Below are positions 27,121 to 36,141 of a stretch of 64,000 bases of DNA, piece by piece. Each line of letters begins with the position of its first letter. The stretch's first letter is position 1. The stretch lies in NCBI RefSeq assembly GCF_030651495.1, contig NZ_JAUSFI010000088.1, positions 1 through 64,000 of the forward strand, read 5' to 3'. The notes beneath the pieces are model-generated. The model had not been told where the DNA came from. It made no database searches and saw nothing but the letters and a program-made list of their open reading frames with translations. The stretch is from Undibacterium sp. (lineage in GTDB: Bacteria > Pseudomonadota > Gammaproteobacteria > Burkholderiales > Burkholderiaceae_D). A program made the position numbers and the translations under genes.

Positions 27121-27872
27121 TACATACCACTGCGATCATTTCTGCTAAAGCAAAAATTGGTAAAAACGTTGTCATCGGTGCGTTCACGATTATCCACGAT
27201 AATGTAGAAATTGGTGATTTCACTGAGATTGGGACGCACTGCGAGATTGGCATAAGCACACCATTATCAGATGGTTCGCCATTACAGTTTGGCGCACATA
27301 CACAGATACGTTCGCACTCCATTTTTTACGAAGGTTCAAGCTTTGGCGACCGCCTTGTCACTGGGCATAGAGTTACCGTAAGAGAAGGAACTCGGGCTGG
27401 CATTAACCTGCAAATTGGCACGCTTAGCGATCTGCAAGGCGATTGCCAGATTGGTGACTATGTGAGATTTCACTCGAATGTTCACATAGGAAAAAAATCG
27501 ACTATCGGCAATTTTGTATGGATTTTCCCTTACGTAGTGCTCACCAACGACCCTACGCCGCCAAGTTCGTCCTTGCTTGGTTGTGAAATTGGCGATTACA
27601 GTGCGATCGCCACCATGTCAGTTATCCTGCCGGGCGTCAAGATTGGCCAGCACTGCCTGATAGGGGCGCATGCCTGCGTCGGTAAGGATGTCGCCGATGG
27701 CATGATCGCTGCGGGCGTTCCGGCAAAAACGCTAGGCCCGACCAGCAATATTAAACTGCGCGATGGCAGCGGACTGAGCGCCTATCCGTGGACTAAACAT
27801 TTCAACCGTGGCTATCCTACAGAGATAGTGGAAACATGGACCAAGGAAGCACATGACTATCCCGTTTCTTGA
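27117..27872 (+). CDS. Left-handed beta-helix N-acyltransferase (FdtC/QdtC-like)
   Basis: 251 residues with hexapeptide repeats (Ile-Gly-x4 pattern) over about residues 10-190 and a catalytic-type His in His-Ser-Asn-Val-His. Gly-Val-Pro-Ala-Lys near residue 205 is the typical end of the helix. By neighbourhood it acetylates the 3-amino group of a dTDP-3-amino-3,6-dideoxyhexose made by the next gene product. The start overlaps the FdtA-like gene and the end overlaps the aminotransferase gene by 20 bases. The exact sugar is not known. Confidence 0.85.
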   Translation: MIHTTAIISAKAKIGKNVVIGAFTIIHDNVEIGDFTEIGTHCEIGISTPLSDGSPLQFGAHTQIRSHSIFYEGSSFGDRLVTGHRVTVREGTRAGINLQIGTLSDLQGDCQIGDYVRFHSNVHIGKKSTIGNFVWIFPYVVLTNDPTPPSSSLLGCEIGDYSAIATMSVILPGVKIGQHCLIGAHACVGKDVADGMIAAGVPAKTLGPTSNIKLRDGSGLSAYPWTKHFNRGYPTEIVETWTKEAHDYPVS

Positions 27873-28956
27873 CCTAAAAATACAACATCAAGACCTGCGA
27901 AGCGAACTGACTCAGGCCTTCAACGAGGTGCTCGATAGCGGCTGGTTCATTCAAGGCAATCAGCTTGCCTTGTTTGAACAGGAATACGCCAGCTACTGCA
28001 ACACCAAACATTGCATAGGCGTTGGCAATGGTCTGGATGCCCTGCATCTGATCTTGCGTGCCTACGGTATTGGTGCGGGTGACGAGGTCATCGTGCCATC
28101 CAATACTTACATCGCGACCTGGCTTGCCGCATCTTATGCCGGTGCCACTCCTGTCCCGGTTGAACCGGACCTGTTGACCTACAATATTTCGGCCGAGCTG
28201 ATTGAGGCGGCGATTACCCCGCGTACCAAGGCGATCATGGCGGTACATCTGTACGGCCAAGTTGCTGACATGGATGCCATCAACAGCATTGCAGGTAAAT
28301 ATGGCTTGAAAGTCATTGAGGACGCAGCGCAGTCACAGGGTGCCTTATATAAAGGTCGATTGTCCGGTGGCCTTGCTGATGCGGCGGGGCACAGCTTTTA
28401 TCCAGGCAAGAATCTGGGCGCACTCGGTGATGGCGGTGCCATTACCACTAACGATGATGCACTGGCAGACAAGCTGCGAATGTTGCGCAACTATGGCTCT
28501 CAAATCAAATACAAAAATGAAGTAAAGGGGTTTAACTCACGGCTTGATGAATTGCAAGCCGCATTCCTGAGAATCAAACTTAAAAAACTTGATCAATGGA
28601 ATCAACAACGCAAAGCACTCGCTTCTATTTATCAGCAAGGGTTGCAGGGGCTTACGTCGCTAACACTTCCAAGTGTCCCCGAATGGGCTGACCCAGTCTG
28701 GCATTTATATGTCGTGCGCAGCGCCCGCCGCGACGATTTGCAGCAGCATTTGCAATCACTGGGTATCGGGACGGTGATCCATTATCCGATTCCACCCCAC
28801 CTGCAAGGTGCGTACACAGAACTTAATCTGAGCCCAGGTTCCCTGCCTATATCAGAAAAAATTCATGCTGAAGTGATCAGTTTACCGCTTGATCCTTATT
28901 TATCGATAGCCGATGCAGGGCGCGTGGTTGCCGCCATCCGTCAGTTTTACGCCTGA
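27853..28956 (+). CDS. DegT/DnrJ/EryC1 aminotransferase (FdtB/QdtB-like)
   Basis: 367 residues, PLP-dependent sugar aminotransferase. The cofactor lysine is in Ser-Phe-Tyr-Pro-Gly-Lys-Asn-Leu-Gly near residue 187, and Asp-Ala-Ala-Gln-Ser near 160 holds the pyridine ring. This Tyr-Pro-Gly-Lys-Asn form is the one seen in 3-ketosugar aminotransferases such as FdtB and QdtB. Expected product: dTDP-3-amino-3,6-dideoxyhexose. Its keto substrate would come from the FdtA-like isomerase, which appears broken here. Confidence 0.88.
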   Translation: MTIPFLDLKIQHQDLRSELTQAFNEVLDSGWFIQGNQLALFEQEYASYCNTKHCIGVGNGLDALHLILRAYGIGAGDEVIVPSNTYIATWLAASYAGATPVPVEPDLLTYNISAELIEAAITPRTKAIMAVHLYGQVADMDAINSIAGKYGLKVIEDAAQSQGALYKGRLSGGLADAAGHSFYPGKNLGALGDGGAITTNDDALADKLRMLRNYGSQIKYKNEVKGFNSRLDELQAAFLRIKLKKLDQWNQQRKALASIYQQGLQGLTSLTLPSVPEWADPVWHLYVVRSARRDDLQQHLQSLGIGTVIHYPIPPHLQGAYTELNLSPGSLPISEKIHAEVISLPLDPYLSIADAGRVVAAIRQFYA

Positions 28957-28960
28957 ACTG

Positions 28961-30208
28961 ATGTCCTTGTTGCACACCAGCTTCTTGAATGCCATTGCCG
29001 TTGCCGTGCGTATGCTGGCAATGCTGGGATTGAACAAGTTGCTAGCGCTTTACGTCGGGCCTGCCGGATATGCCGCGATAGGCCAGTTTCAAAATGCCAT
29101 TACCATGATCACCTCATTTGCCAGTGGTGCGATCAACACGGGAGTCACTAAATACACGGCAGAATATCATTCTGACATCAGTGCGCAGCAACGGGTCTGG
29201 CGCACTGCCGGAACAATTTCAATTTCCTGTGCGGTGTTGGCGTCATTTTTGATTGCCATATTCAATCAGCAATTGGCTATCGCGGTATTAAAGGATGAAC
29301 ACCAGGGCGGCGTATTTTTATGGTTGGCAGCAACCCTGCTATTGTTTGTCCTGAATGCCTTATTAATGGCAATATTGAACGGTAAAAAAGAGGTGCCACT
29401 GTATATTAGCGCCAATATCGCTACCAGCATCGTCACCCTGCTAGCGACCTGGGGTCTGGCAAGAGTATGGGGTCTATATGGCGCACTGGTGGCATTGTCG
29501 ATCAATCAATCTATCGTTTTTTTTGTCACACTCATTTTATGCCTGCGCACCAATTGGTTCCGTGTCAACCTCTTGTTTGGGCGCATGGATAGGGTGATCG
29601 CACGCAAACTGGCAAGTTACGCCTTGATGGCGACCGTCACAGCAGTCGCCATCCCCTTAAGCCAATTATTGATACGCAATCACCTGGTCAATGCTTTTGG
29701 CTGGGACAATGCAGGCTTATGGCAAGCAGTTACCAGGGTCAGTGATATGTACCTGATGCTGATCACCACGACGCTCACGGTGTATTACTTGCCACGACTC
29801 TCAGAAATCAATGACAATGCCCAGTTGCGCAAAGAAATTGCACAGGTTTACCGCTTTATCCTCCCGATCACGATCCTTGGGGCAATTGCAGTATACTTGC
29901 TGCGAAATTGGCTGATTATCACGCTGTTTACCCCTGCATTTGCACCGATGCTAGACTTATTGGCCTGGCAGTTAGCCGGCGATGTCATTAAAATTGGCAG
30001 TTGGGTATTGGGCTTTGTGATGCTGGCTCGCGCCATGACGAAAGCTTATATTGCGACCGAAGTGATCTTCAGCGCGTCCTTAGTCGTCATCACCTACGCA
30101 TTAACACCTTGGTTTGGCTTAAAAGCGGCTGTCATCGCCTTTTTTATCAATTATTTGCTCTATTGGCTAAGCATTGCCATCATCTTAAATAAAACGGATT
30201 ATCGGTAA
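28961..30208 (+). CDS. wzx: O-antigen flippase (Wzx family)
   Basis: 415 residues from ATG 28961; a frame start at 28913 lies inside the previous gene. Integral membrane protein with about 12 hydrophobic segments. The N-terminus (Leu-Leu-Ala-Leu-Tyr-Val-Gly-Pro-Ala-Gly-Tyr-Ala-Ala-Ile-Gly-Gln-Phe) is characteristic of WzxE-like translocases that move undecaprenyl-linked repeat units across the inner membrane. Begins four bases after the aminotransferase stop. Confidence 0.9.
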   Translation: MSLLHTSFLNAIAVAVRMLAMLGLNKLLALYVGPAGYAAIGQFQNAITMITSFASGAINTGVTKYTAEYHSDISAQQRVWRTAGTISISCAVLASFLIAIFNQQLAIAVLKDEHQGGVFLWLAATLLLFVLNALLMAILNGKKEVPLYISANIATSIVTLLATWGLARVWGLYGALVALSINQSIVFFVTLILCLRTNWFRVNLLFGRMDRVIARKLASYALMATVTAVAIPLSQLLIRNHLVNAFGWDNAGLWQAVTRVSDMYLMLITTTLTVYYLPRLSEINDNAQLRKEIAQVYRFILPITILGAIAVYLLRNWLIITLFTPAFAPMLDLLAWQLAGDVIKIGSWVLGFVMLARAMTKAYIATEVIFSASLVVITYALTPWFGLKAAVIAFFINYLLYWLSIAIILNKTDYR

Positions 30209-30215
30209 ACTCGGC

Positions 30216-31619
30216 ATGCCAACAACATTTATCAAAAAATCGCTTGCCGCTATACATCACGCTAAAGACTTCAACCAAGCGATCCAGATGTCCCGTTTTT
30301 TGGGTGAGATTTTATGGAAAAATAGTACCGGCCAATATGAACTCATGTCGCTGGAAAATGCACTCGTTGAAAAATACGCGTCACAGTTTGATACCGAGCT
30401 TGATACAAGTGATCAATATCCCTTCTTGCACATACTGACAAAAGCGTATGGAACTGGCGGCCACACCCGTATCGTCGAGCGCCTGATACATTCGGATGCG
30501 TTGCGGGCTTCGGCTGTTTTGGTCACAGAAGCGATAGATCCACATGCATTAAAAAAACTGTCAACGGCAAAACATGGCTGTACCAAGATAGCAAAACAGC
30601 CAGATAGCAAAAAAAAGATTCAAGCCATTATCTTCGAACTGGCAAAATGCCGCACCGTCGTACTGCATTTGCATCCGCACGATATCGAGTCAGTCATAGC
30701 GGTAGCGATTGCAAAAAAACATTTTGGCATTCATGTTTTGATGTACAACCATGCTGATCACGTGTTTTCTTACGGACACGGAGTCGCCGACAGAGTGCTG
30801 GAAATTAGCTACTTTGGCTGGGCCTTGCGCAACAAGAGGCTGACGCAAAATAAATCCCTATTTACCGGCATTCCCCTTACGCTTCCAAGCCTCGTTACCG
30901 AGCCACAGCTGCGGACTGATCATGGCTATCTTGCCGCCGCTGGTTCTGCCTATAAATTTAAGCCAGGGCAAGGGTATTCTTTCCCTGATTTTGTGTCACG
31001 TCTGATAAAAAAAATTGACATCCCCTTTATTCTGGTTGGGGCAAAACCTTTGCGCAGTTGGTGGTGGTGGCCAATCTTCGCACGAGAAAAACTAAAGACA
31101 AAACCTCGGGTCCAATTCGCACCCCAGATGCCACACGAAAAATATATCCAGTATCTGGGCAATGCGACCGCCTACATCGATAGTTTTCCAATGACAGGTG
31201 GCACTGCCTTTCCCGAAATACTCAGTCTGGGCGTGCCCTGTTTTGGCGTATTGACCGGAGCGCACGGCTACACGCCGGCGGATCAGCTTAAGTCTGTGGA
31301 TATCAAACATTTATCGCACGATTTACGTCATTTTCTAAAAACCCGAGAACGACCGGACATCAATCTCGATAAAATAATTGAGCAAGTCTATGAGGCGCAT
31401 GACACCGAAAAAGTCGCAAAAAGAGTCAGCACTGCAATGAATACCGATGCCATCGATATGCCTCCAATGTGGGTCAACCCGGCTGTCATCGACACTCGTT
31501 TTTATGAGAAAATCTGGCGGGAGCAAAAGATATTCACGTTCCCTATCCATACTTTACCTAACATCCGGCTACTCATTTTCTTTATCGCCGAATGGCGCAA
31601 CAGAAACAGGCTGGCCTGA
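30216..31619 (+). CDS. Probable GT-B type glycosyltransferase
   Basis: 467 residues, no membrane segment. An N-terminal Gly-Thr-Gly-Gly-His-Thr-Arg loop near residue 80 resembles the acceptor side of GT-B enzymes. A donor-type motif near residues 325-345 reads Gly-Gly-Thr-Ala-Phe-Pro-Glu-Ile-Leu-Ser-Leu-Gly-Val-Pro, similar to the nucleotide-binding end of GT41-like and related transferases. Family and linkage cannot be assigned. Lies between the flippase and a GT2 gene in the same transcript, so it probably adds one sugar of the repeat unit. Confidence 0.7.
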   Translation: MPTTFIKKSLAAIHHAKDFNQAIQMSRFLGEILWKNSTGQYELMSLENALVEKYASQFDTELDTSDQYPFLHILTKAYGTGGHTRIVERLIHSDALRASAVLVTEAIDPHALKKLSTAKHGCTKIAKQPDSKKKIQAIIFELAKCRTVVLHLHPHDIESVIAVAIAKKHFGIHVLMYNHADHVFSYGHGVADRVLEISYFGWALRNKRLTQNKSLFTGIPLTLPSLVTEPQLRTDHGYLAAAGSAYKFKPGQGYSFPDFVSRLIKKIDIPFILVGAKPLRSWWWWPIFAREKLKTKPRVQFAPQMPHEKYIQYLGNATAYIDSFPMTGGTAFPEILSLGVPCFGVLTGAHGYTPADQLKSVDIKHLSHDLRHFLKTRERPDINLDKIIEQVYEAHDTEKVAKRVSTAMNTDAIDMPPMWVNPAVIDTRFYEKIWREQKIFTFPIHTLPNIRLLIFFIAEWRNRNRLA

Positions 31620-31696
31620 TTTTTGGCAAAAAAAATTGCGCCGCTAGCCACCACTTACCCCGTTCATTTATTTACTATGTCGATTCAAATTTTTGT

Positions 31697-32488
31697 ATGA
31701 TTCACGTCGCTATCATTAGTCACGGCCACGAAGACTTGCTGATCTCTAGCCAACTCGGTGGCTTGCAAAACGTGCAAGCGCCATTGCGGCTTTGGATCAA
31801 GGATAACAAGCCGTCCGCCAGGCTGAAAACCTATTGCCAGCAACACGGCGTTGCATATACAGACAGCAAACCCGGTTTGGGCTTCGGCGAGAACAATAAT
31901 TTTTTGTTTGAACAGATCAGGCAGACCGAAGGATACCAATCAGGCGACAGCTTTGTCGTCATGAATCCAGACATCACGATCGAGGCAGAAACGCTCCTGA
32001 CGCTGATTGCGCAAATGCGCGAAGATCACGCTGCGCTGGCGAGTATCAATCTGTATCGCGATACAGAACACAGCACCCCTGATCTGAATATCCGACGCTT
32101 CCCGGATATTTATTCCGTCTTGCGCATGATGGCCAGCCGCTCCCTGACGCAGACCTATGACAAGTCCCAGATCAAGGTGGCATGTGAAATCGACTGGGCA
32201 TCCGGCGCTTTGCTGGCCTTTGATGCCGCGCATTACGCCAGATTGCAAGGTTTTGATAGGCATTATTTCATGTACTTTGAAGACGTCGATCTTTGCTATC
32301 GATCGAAAAAACTATTCGGTGCCGGGGTACGCTATTATCCGCAACTCAAGGCCACACATCTGGCGGCACGCCAAAGCAGAAACCTCGTGTCACCCCATGC
32401 ATCCTGGTTCATCAAGAGTTTTTTGACGTTTTTATCGCGCAGATATTTTATTTATGACAGGCAAGCCACGCTGTCTTGCGGTCATTAG
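31697..32488 (+). CDS. Glycosyltransferase family 2, rhamnosyltransferase-like
   Basis: 263 residues from ATG 31697; the frame is open upstream to 31592 but that part overlaps the preceding gene's end. The GT-A fold signature Asn-Pro-Asp-Ile lies near residue 90 (metal-binding DxD equivalent) and Gly-Ala-Leu-Leu-Ala-Phe with Phe-Glu-Asp-Val-Asp-Leu-Cys near 175-200, as in WbbL-type rhamnosyltransferases. With rfbBACD in the same cluster, transfer of L-rhamnose is a reasonable inference. Confidence 0.85.
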   Translation: MIHVAIISHGHEDLLISSQLGGLQNVQAPLRLWIKDNKPSARLKTYCQQHGVAYTDSKPGLGFGENNNFLFEQIRQTEGYQSGDSFVVMNPDITIEAETLLTLIAQMREDHAALASINLYRDTEHSTPDLNIRRFPDIYSVLRMMASRSLTQTYDKSQIKVACEIDWASGALLAFDAAHYARLQGFDRHYFMYFEDVDLCYRSKKLFGAGVRYYPQLKATHLAARQSRNLVSPHASWFIKSFLTFLSRRYFIYDRQATLSCGH

Positions 32489-32494
32489 TACAGC

Positions 32495-33475
32495 ATGAAT
32501 CTACCTCATAAAAATGCCTCCGTCTTATTGACCGGCGCAACTGGTTTTGTCGGACTAGGCATACTCAAGCAAGCGCTACAGCAGGCTGCCACCGTCACTT
32601 GCGTGAGCCGTAAAGAAATGACGCGCATCACGGGCACAGCCGGTGTGATGCACAATATCGTGATGCCAGAACTGAGACCTGACACCGATTGGTCAGCCAG
32701 CCTATCTGGAATCGACACGGTCATTCATTGTGCGGCGCGGGTGCATGTAATGCAGGAAACCAGCGCCGATCCGCTGGCGCTATTTCGGCAAATGAATGTC
32801 GATACCACGATAAATTTGGCACGCCAGGCCGCGCAGGCAGGCGTCCGGCAATTTATTTTCATCAGCTCGGTCAAGGTCAATGGCGAGCAGACGGCACCCG
32901 GCCAGCCGTACACCGAAGACAGTTTGGCCAAACCCGAAGACGCCTACGGAATTTCTAAGCACGAAGCTGAAATCGCATTGCAAGAACTGGGGCACAGCAC
33001 GGGCATGGCAATCACGATCATCCGTCCGCCGCTGGTGTATGGCCCGGGAGTACGCGCGAATTTTTTGAGCATGCTGCAAAGTGTTAGACGCGGTTTACCG
33101 TTGCCCTTAGGTAGTATCAAGAACAAACGCAGTTTCGTATTCCTGGATAACCTGGTGAGCCTGGTCCTGTGCTGCCTGGATAACCCGAAGGCATACAATC
33201 AGCTGTTCTTGGTATCGGATGGCAACGATCTCTCTACCACCGAACTATTGCGGGCCTGCGCAACAGCGCTGGGTGTACCATCCCGGCTAATGCCATTTCC
33301 TTCCTCGTTGCTGACTTTACTGGCTACGCTGGCAGGCAAAAAATCCATCGCTGATCGGCTGTGCCAGTCCCTGCAAGTCGACATTGGCAAAACCAAACGG
33401 GTGCTCAATTGGACCCCGCCTTACAAGGTAGCGCAGGGATTACTGGCTACGGCAAAAGACATAAAGAATACATAA
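32495..33475 (+). CDS. NAD-dependent sugar epimerase/4-reductase (WbpV/WreQ-like)
   Basis: 326 residues, extended SDR fold. Nucleotide site Thr-Gly-Ala-Thr-Gly-Phe-Val-Gly near residue 14; catalytic Ser in Ile-Ser-Ser-Val-Lys-Val-Asn-Gly and Tyr-Gly-Ile-Ser-Lys. Together with the WbpM-like dehydratase and the initiating transferase it matches the known trio that makes UDP-QuiNAc or UDP-FucNAc and transfers it to undecaprenyl phosphate (WbpM/WbpV; WreV/WreQ/WreU). The exact stereochemistry is not deducible. Confidence 0.82.
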   Translation: MNLPHKNASVLLTGATGFVGLGILKQALQQAATVTCVSRKEMTRITGTAGVMHNIVMPELRPDTDWSASLSGIDTVIHCAARVHVMQETSADPLALFRQMNVDTTINLARQAAQAGVRQFIFISSVKVNGEQTAPGQPYTEDSLAKPEDAYGISKHEAEIALQELGHSTGMAITIIRPPLVYGPGVRANFLSMLQSVRRGLPLPLGSIKNKRSFVFLDNLVSLVLCCLDNPKAYNQLFLVSDGNDLSTTELLRACATALGVPSRLMPFPSSLLTLLATLAGKKSIADRLCQSLQVDIGKTKRVLNWTPPYKVAQGLLATAKDIKNT

Positions 33476-33482
33476 AGAACTC

Positions 33483-34049
33483 ATGATGCTAAAACGATTA
33501 TTTGACCTGATCATCGCGCTGATCGCTACCAGCCTGCTGCTAGTGCCTATCTTGCTGGTGGCAATATGTGTGAAACTGACGTCGCGCGGCCCTGCCGTGT
33601 ACTGGTCGGATCGGGTTGGCCGCAACAATGCCATTTTTCGCATGCCCAAGTTTCGCAGCATGCGTATCGATACGCCGGCAGTAGCGACCCATTTGCTCGG
33701 CAATCCGGATCAGTATCTAACCCCCATAGGTTCTTTTTTGAGGAAATCCAGTCTGGATGAATTGCCGCAATTGTGGAGCATACTCAAAGGCGACATGAGT
33801 CTGGTCGGGCCCAGACCGGCGCTCTACAATCAGGATGACCTGATCGCCTTACGCACGGAAAAAAAAGTCCATTTACTGGTTCCCGGCTTAACCGGCTGGG
33901 CGCAAATTAACGGCCGTGACGAATTGCCCATCCCTGACAAGGTTTTGCTGGATGTTTACTATCTCGAACATCAGTCTTTTTTCTTAGACATGAAAATCTT
34001 GTTTCTGACGTTTTTTAAAGTCATTCGGCGTGACGGCATTACGCATTGA
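33483..34049 (+). CDS. Initiating phosphoglycosyl transferase (PglC/WreU type)
   Basis: 188 residues, the small monotopic form of the bacterial sugar transferase family. An N-terminal re-entrant hydrophobic helix (residues 8-30) is followed by Arg-Val-Gly-Arg-Asn and Lys-Phe-Arg-Ser-Met-Arg, and the catalytic Asp-Glu is in Ser-Leu-Asp-Glu-Leu-Pro-Gln. Gly-Pro-Arg-Pro-Ala is also present. Transfers a sugar 1-phosphate to undecaprenyl phosphate at the inner face of the membrane, starting the repeat unit. Follows the reductase gene by seven bases. Confidence 0.92.
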   Translation: MMLKRLFDLIIALIATSLLLVPILLVAICVKLTSRGPAVYWSDRVGRNNAIFRMPKFRSMRIDTPAVATHLLGNPDQYLTPIGSFLRKSSLDELPQLWSILKGDMSLVGPRPALYNQDDLIALRTEKKVHLLVPGLTGWAQINGRDELPIPDKVLLDVYYLEHQSFFLDMKILFLTFFKVIRRDGITH

Positions 34050-34134
34050 TAGCGCAATGCCGGACGAATGATGATCAAACATCGGTATGGCAGATTGAAA
34101 ATGTATAATTATTAGAATAATTGGAACGATACGC

Positions 34135-36066
34135 ATGGAATTTCTTCTCGCACTGCCACGTCTTAAAAAGCAGGTAATTACTGCGCTGGTAGATGCCGTC
34201 TGCTTACCGATCACCTTCATCCTCGCCATATGGATGCGCTATGACACCTTCAATCTTGCCTTATTCTCGCAATATTTTTGGCTGATCATTGCCGTGCCCT
34301 TGGTAGCGATTCCGATTTTTATCCGGATCGGTTTGTATCATGCGGTCATCCGTTATATCGATCAAAAAATAATCGGCGTGGTATTGCTGGGAGTGACGCT
34401 ATCGGTGCTGTCATTGGCCTTTATCGGCATCATGACCCACGTCATTGCACCTTCACGTGCGGTGTTCGGGATTTACTGGGCCGGCGCACTTCTGTACGTC
34501 GGTGCCAGCCGTTTCCTGGCGCGCGCCTATCTGGTCGGCGTCGATCGCAATGAAGTCGCCATCAAGATTGCGATTTACGGCGCCGGTAAGGCCGGGGCAC
34601 AACTGGCTACGGCATTGCGTGGCAGCGATGAATATGCCTGCGTGGCGTTTATCGATGACAACAAGAGCTTGCATGGTTCCTCGATTGCGGGCATCAGGGT
34701 GAGCGCAGCGGATTCACTGCATGAGCTGATACAGCGCCATGACATCAAGGAAATAATGCTGGCAATGCCGGCTATTTCCAAGGTCCGCCAAAAACAAGTG
34801 CTGGACCAACTTGAAGCGTACAAACTCAGAATCAAGGTCATGCCGTCGATCAAAAGCCTGGTCAACGGTGAGTTGCGCGTACAGGACATCCGCGACGTAG
34901 AAATTGAGGATTTATTGGGCCGGGATGCGGTAGAACCGGACGCGCGCCTGCTCACTATCTGCATCACCGGCAAGCGGGTCATGGTCACCGGTGCCGGCGG
35001 CTCGATCGGATCTGAACTATGCCGCCAGATCTTAAGCCAGCGACCGGATCAGCTGGTCTTACTCGAAATGTCAGAATATGCCTTATATGCGATAGAACAA
35101 GAACTGAGCGCATTACGCCAGTCCTGGCAAATCAACTGCGACATTATCCCTTTTCTTGGCAGCATCCATGATGCCGCCAAGCTCGACAAGATATTTCGCA
35201 GCTATCAGATCAATACCGTGTACCACGCGGCGGCATATAAACATGTGCCACTGGTCGAGCATAATCCGATTGAAGGCATACGCAACAACGTCTTTGGTAC
35301 CTTGCAATTGGCGCAAGCGGCGATGGCGGCACAGGTCAATCATTTTGTCCTCATCTCTACCGATAAGGCCGTGCGTCCCACCAACGTCATGGGCGCCACC
35401 AAACGACTGGCTGAACTGATATTACAGGCCTGTGCGCGGCGCCAGAATGCCACCCGTTTTTGTATGGTGCGCTTCGGTAACGTGCTCGGCTCTTCCGGTT
35501 CGGTAGTGCCGCTATTTCGCAAGCAAATCATGCAAGGTGGGCCGATTACCCTGACTCACCCTGAAATCACACGCTACTTCATGACCATACCGGAAGCGGC
35601 CCAACTGGTGCTGCAAGCCGGTGCCATGGGAGAAGGCGGCGACGTGTTTGTGCTCGACATGGGCGAACCGGTGCGCATCATCGATCTGGCGCGGCGCATG
35701 GTGCATCTGTGCGGGCTGGAAGTAAAATCCGAAACCAGCCCTGAGGGCACGATAGAAATTCATCACGTAGGCTTACGTCCCGGCGAAAAACTGTATGAAG
35801 AATTGCTGATCGGCGACAATGTCGAAGGCACCAGCCATCCGCTCATCATGCGCGCACAGGAAGCCGAAATTGCCTGGGATGTGTTGCAGCACTCCCTGCA
35901 GCAGCTGGATGCCGCCTGTAGCGCATTCGACCATCAGCAGGTGCGCACTTTATTGCAGCAACTGGTCACCGAATATGAACCGCAATGCGGCATTGAAGAC
36001 TTTATCTGGCAAGCCGATTCGAGCGCAGCGCGGCCGGCACCGGCACCAGCTAGCGTCTTACATTAA
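34135..36066 (+). CDS. Membrane-bound nucleotide-sugar 4,6-dehydratase (WbpM-like)
   Basis: 643 residues. Four N-terminal membrane helices (residues 12-125) precede a first Rossmann domain (Tyr-Gly-Ala-Gly-Lys-Ala-Gly at 148-154) and the catalytic SDR domain (Thr-Gly-Ala-Gly-Gly-Ser-Ile-Gly at 285-292). The active site has Thr409-Asp410-Lys411 and Met419-x3-Lys423, the WbpM pattern where Met replaces the usual Tyr. Known family members convert UDP-GlcNAc to its 4-keto-6-deoxy form. Product feeds the reductase at 32495. A similar protein is encoded in many O-antigen loci. Confidence 0.93.
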   Translation: MEFLLALPRLKKQVITALVDAVCLPITFILAIWMRYDTFNLALFSQYFWLIIAVPLVAIPIFIRIGLYHAVIRYIDQKIIGVVLLGVTLSVLSLAFIGIMTHVIAPSRAVFGIYWAGALLYVGASRFLARAYLVGVDRNEVAIKIAIYGAGKAGAQLATALRGSDEYACVAFIDDNKSLHGSSIAGIRVSAADSLHELIQRHDIKEIMLAMPAISKVRQKQVLDQLEAYKLRIKVMPSIKSLVNGELRVQDIRDVEIEDLLGRDAVEPDARLLTICITGKRVMVTGAGGSIGSELCRQILSQRPDQLVLLEMSEYALYAIEQELSALRQSWQINCDIIPFLGSIHDAAKLDKIFRSYQINTVYHAAAYKHVPLVEHNPIEGIRNNVFGTLQLAQAAMAAQVNHFVLISTDKAVRPTNVMGATKRLAELILQACARRQNATRFCMVRFGNVLGSSGSVVPLFRKQIMQGGPITLTHPEITRYFMTIPEAAQLVLQAGAMGEGGDVFVLDMGEPVRIIDLARRMVHLCGLEVKSETSPEGTIEIHHVGLRPGEKLYEELLIGDNVEGTSHPLIMRAQEAEIAWDVLQHSLQQLDAACSAFDHQQVRTLLQQLVTEYEPQCGIEDFIWQADSSAARPAPAPASVLH

Positions 36067-36141
36067 CCGGTGACATTGATGTCTTGCCTTCAAGCCTGTT
36101 TAAACCCTGTTTCAACCCTATTAATCACTTGTTAAAAAACT

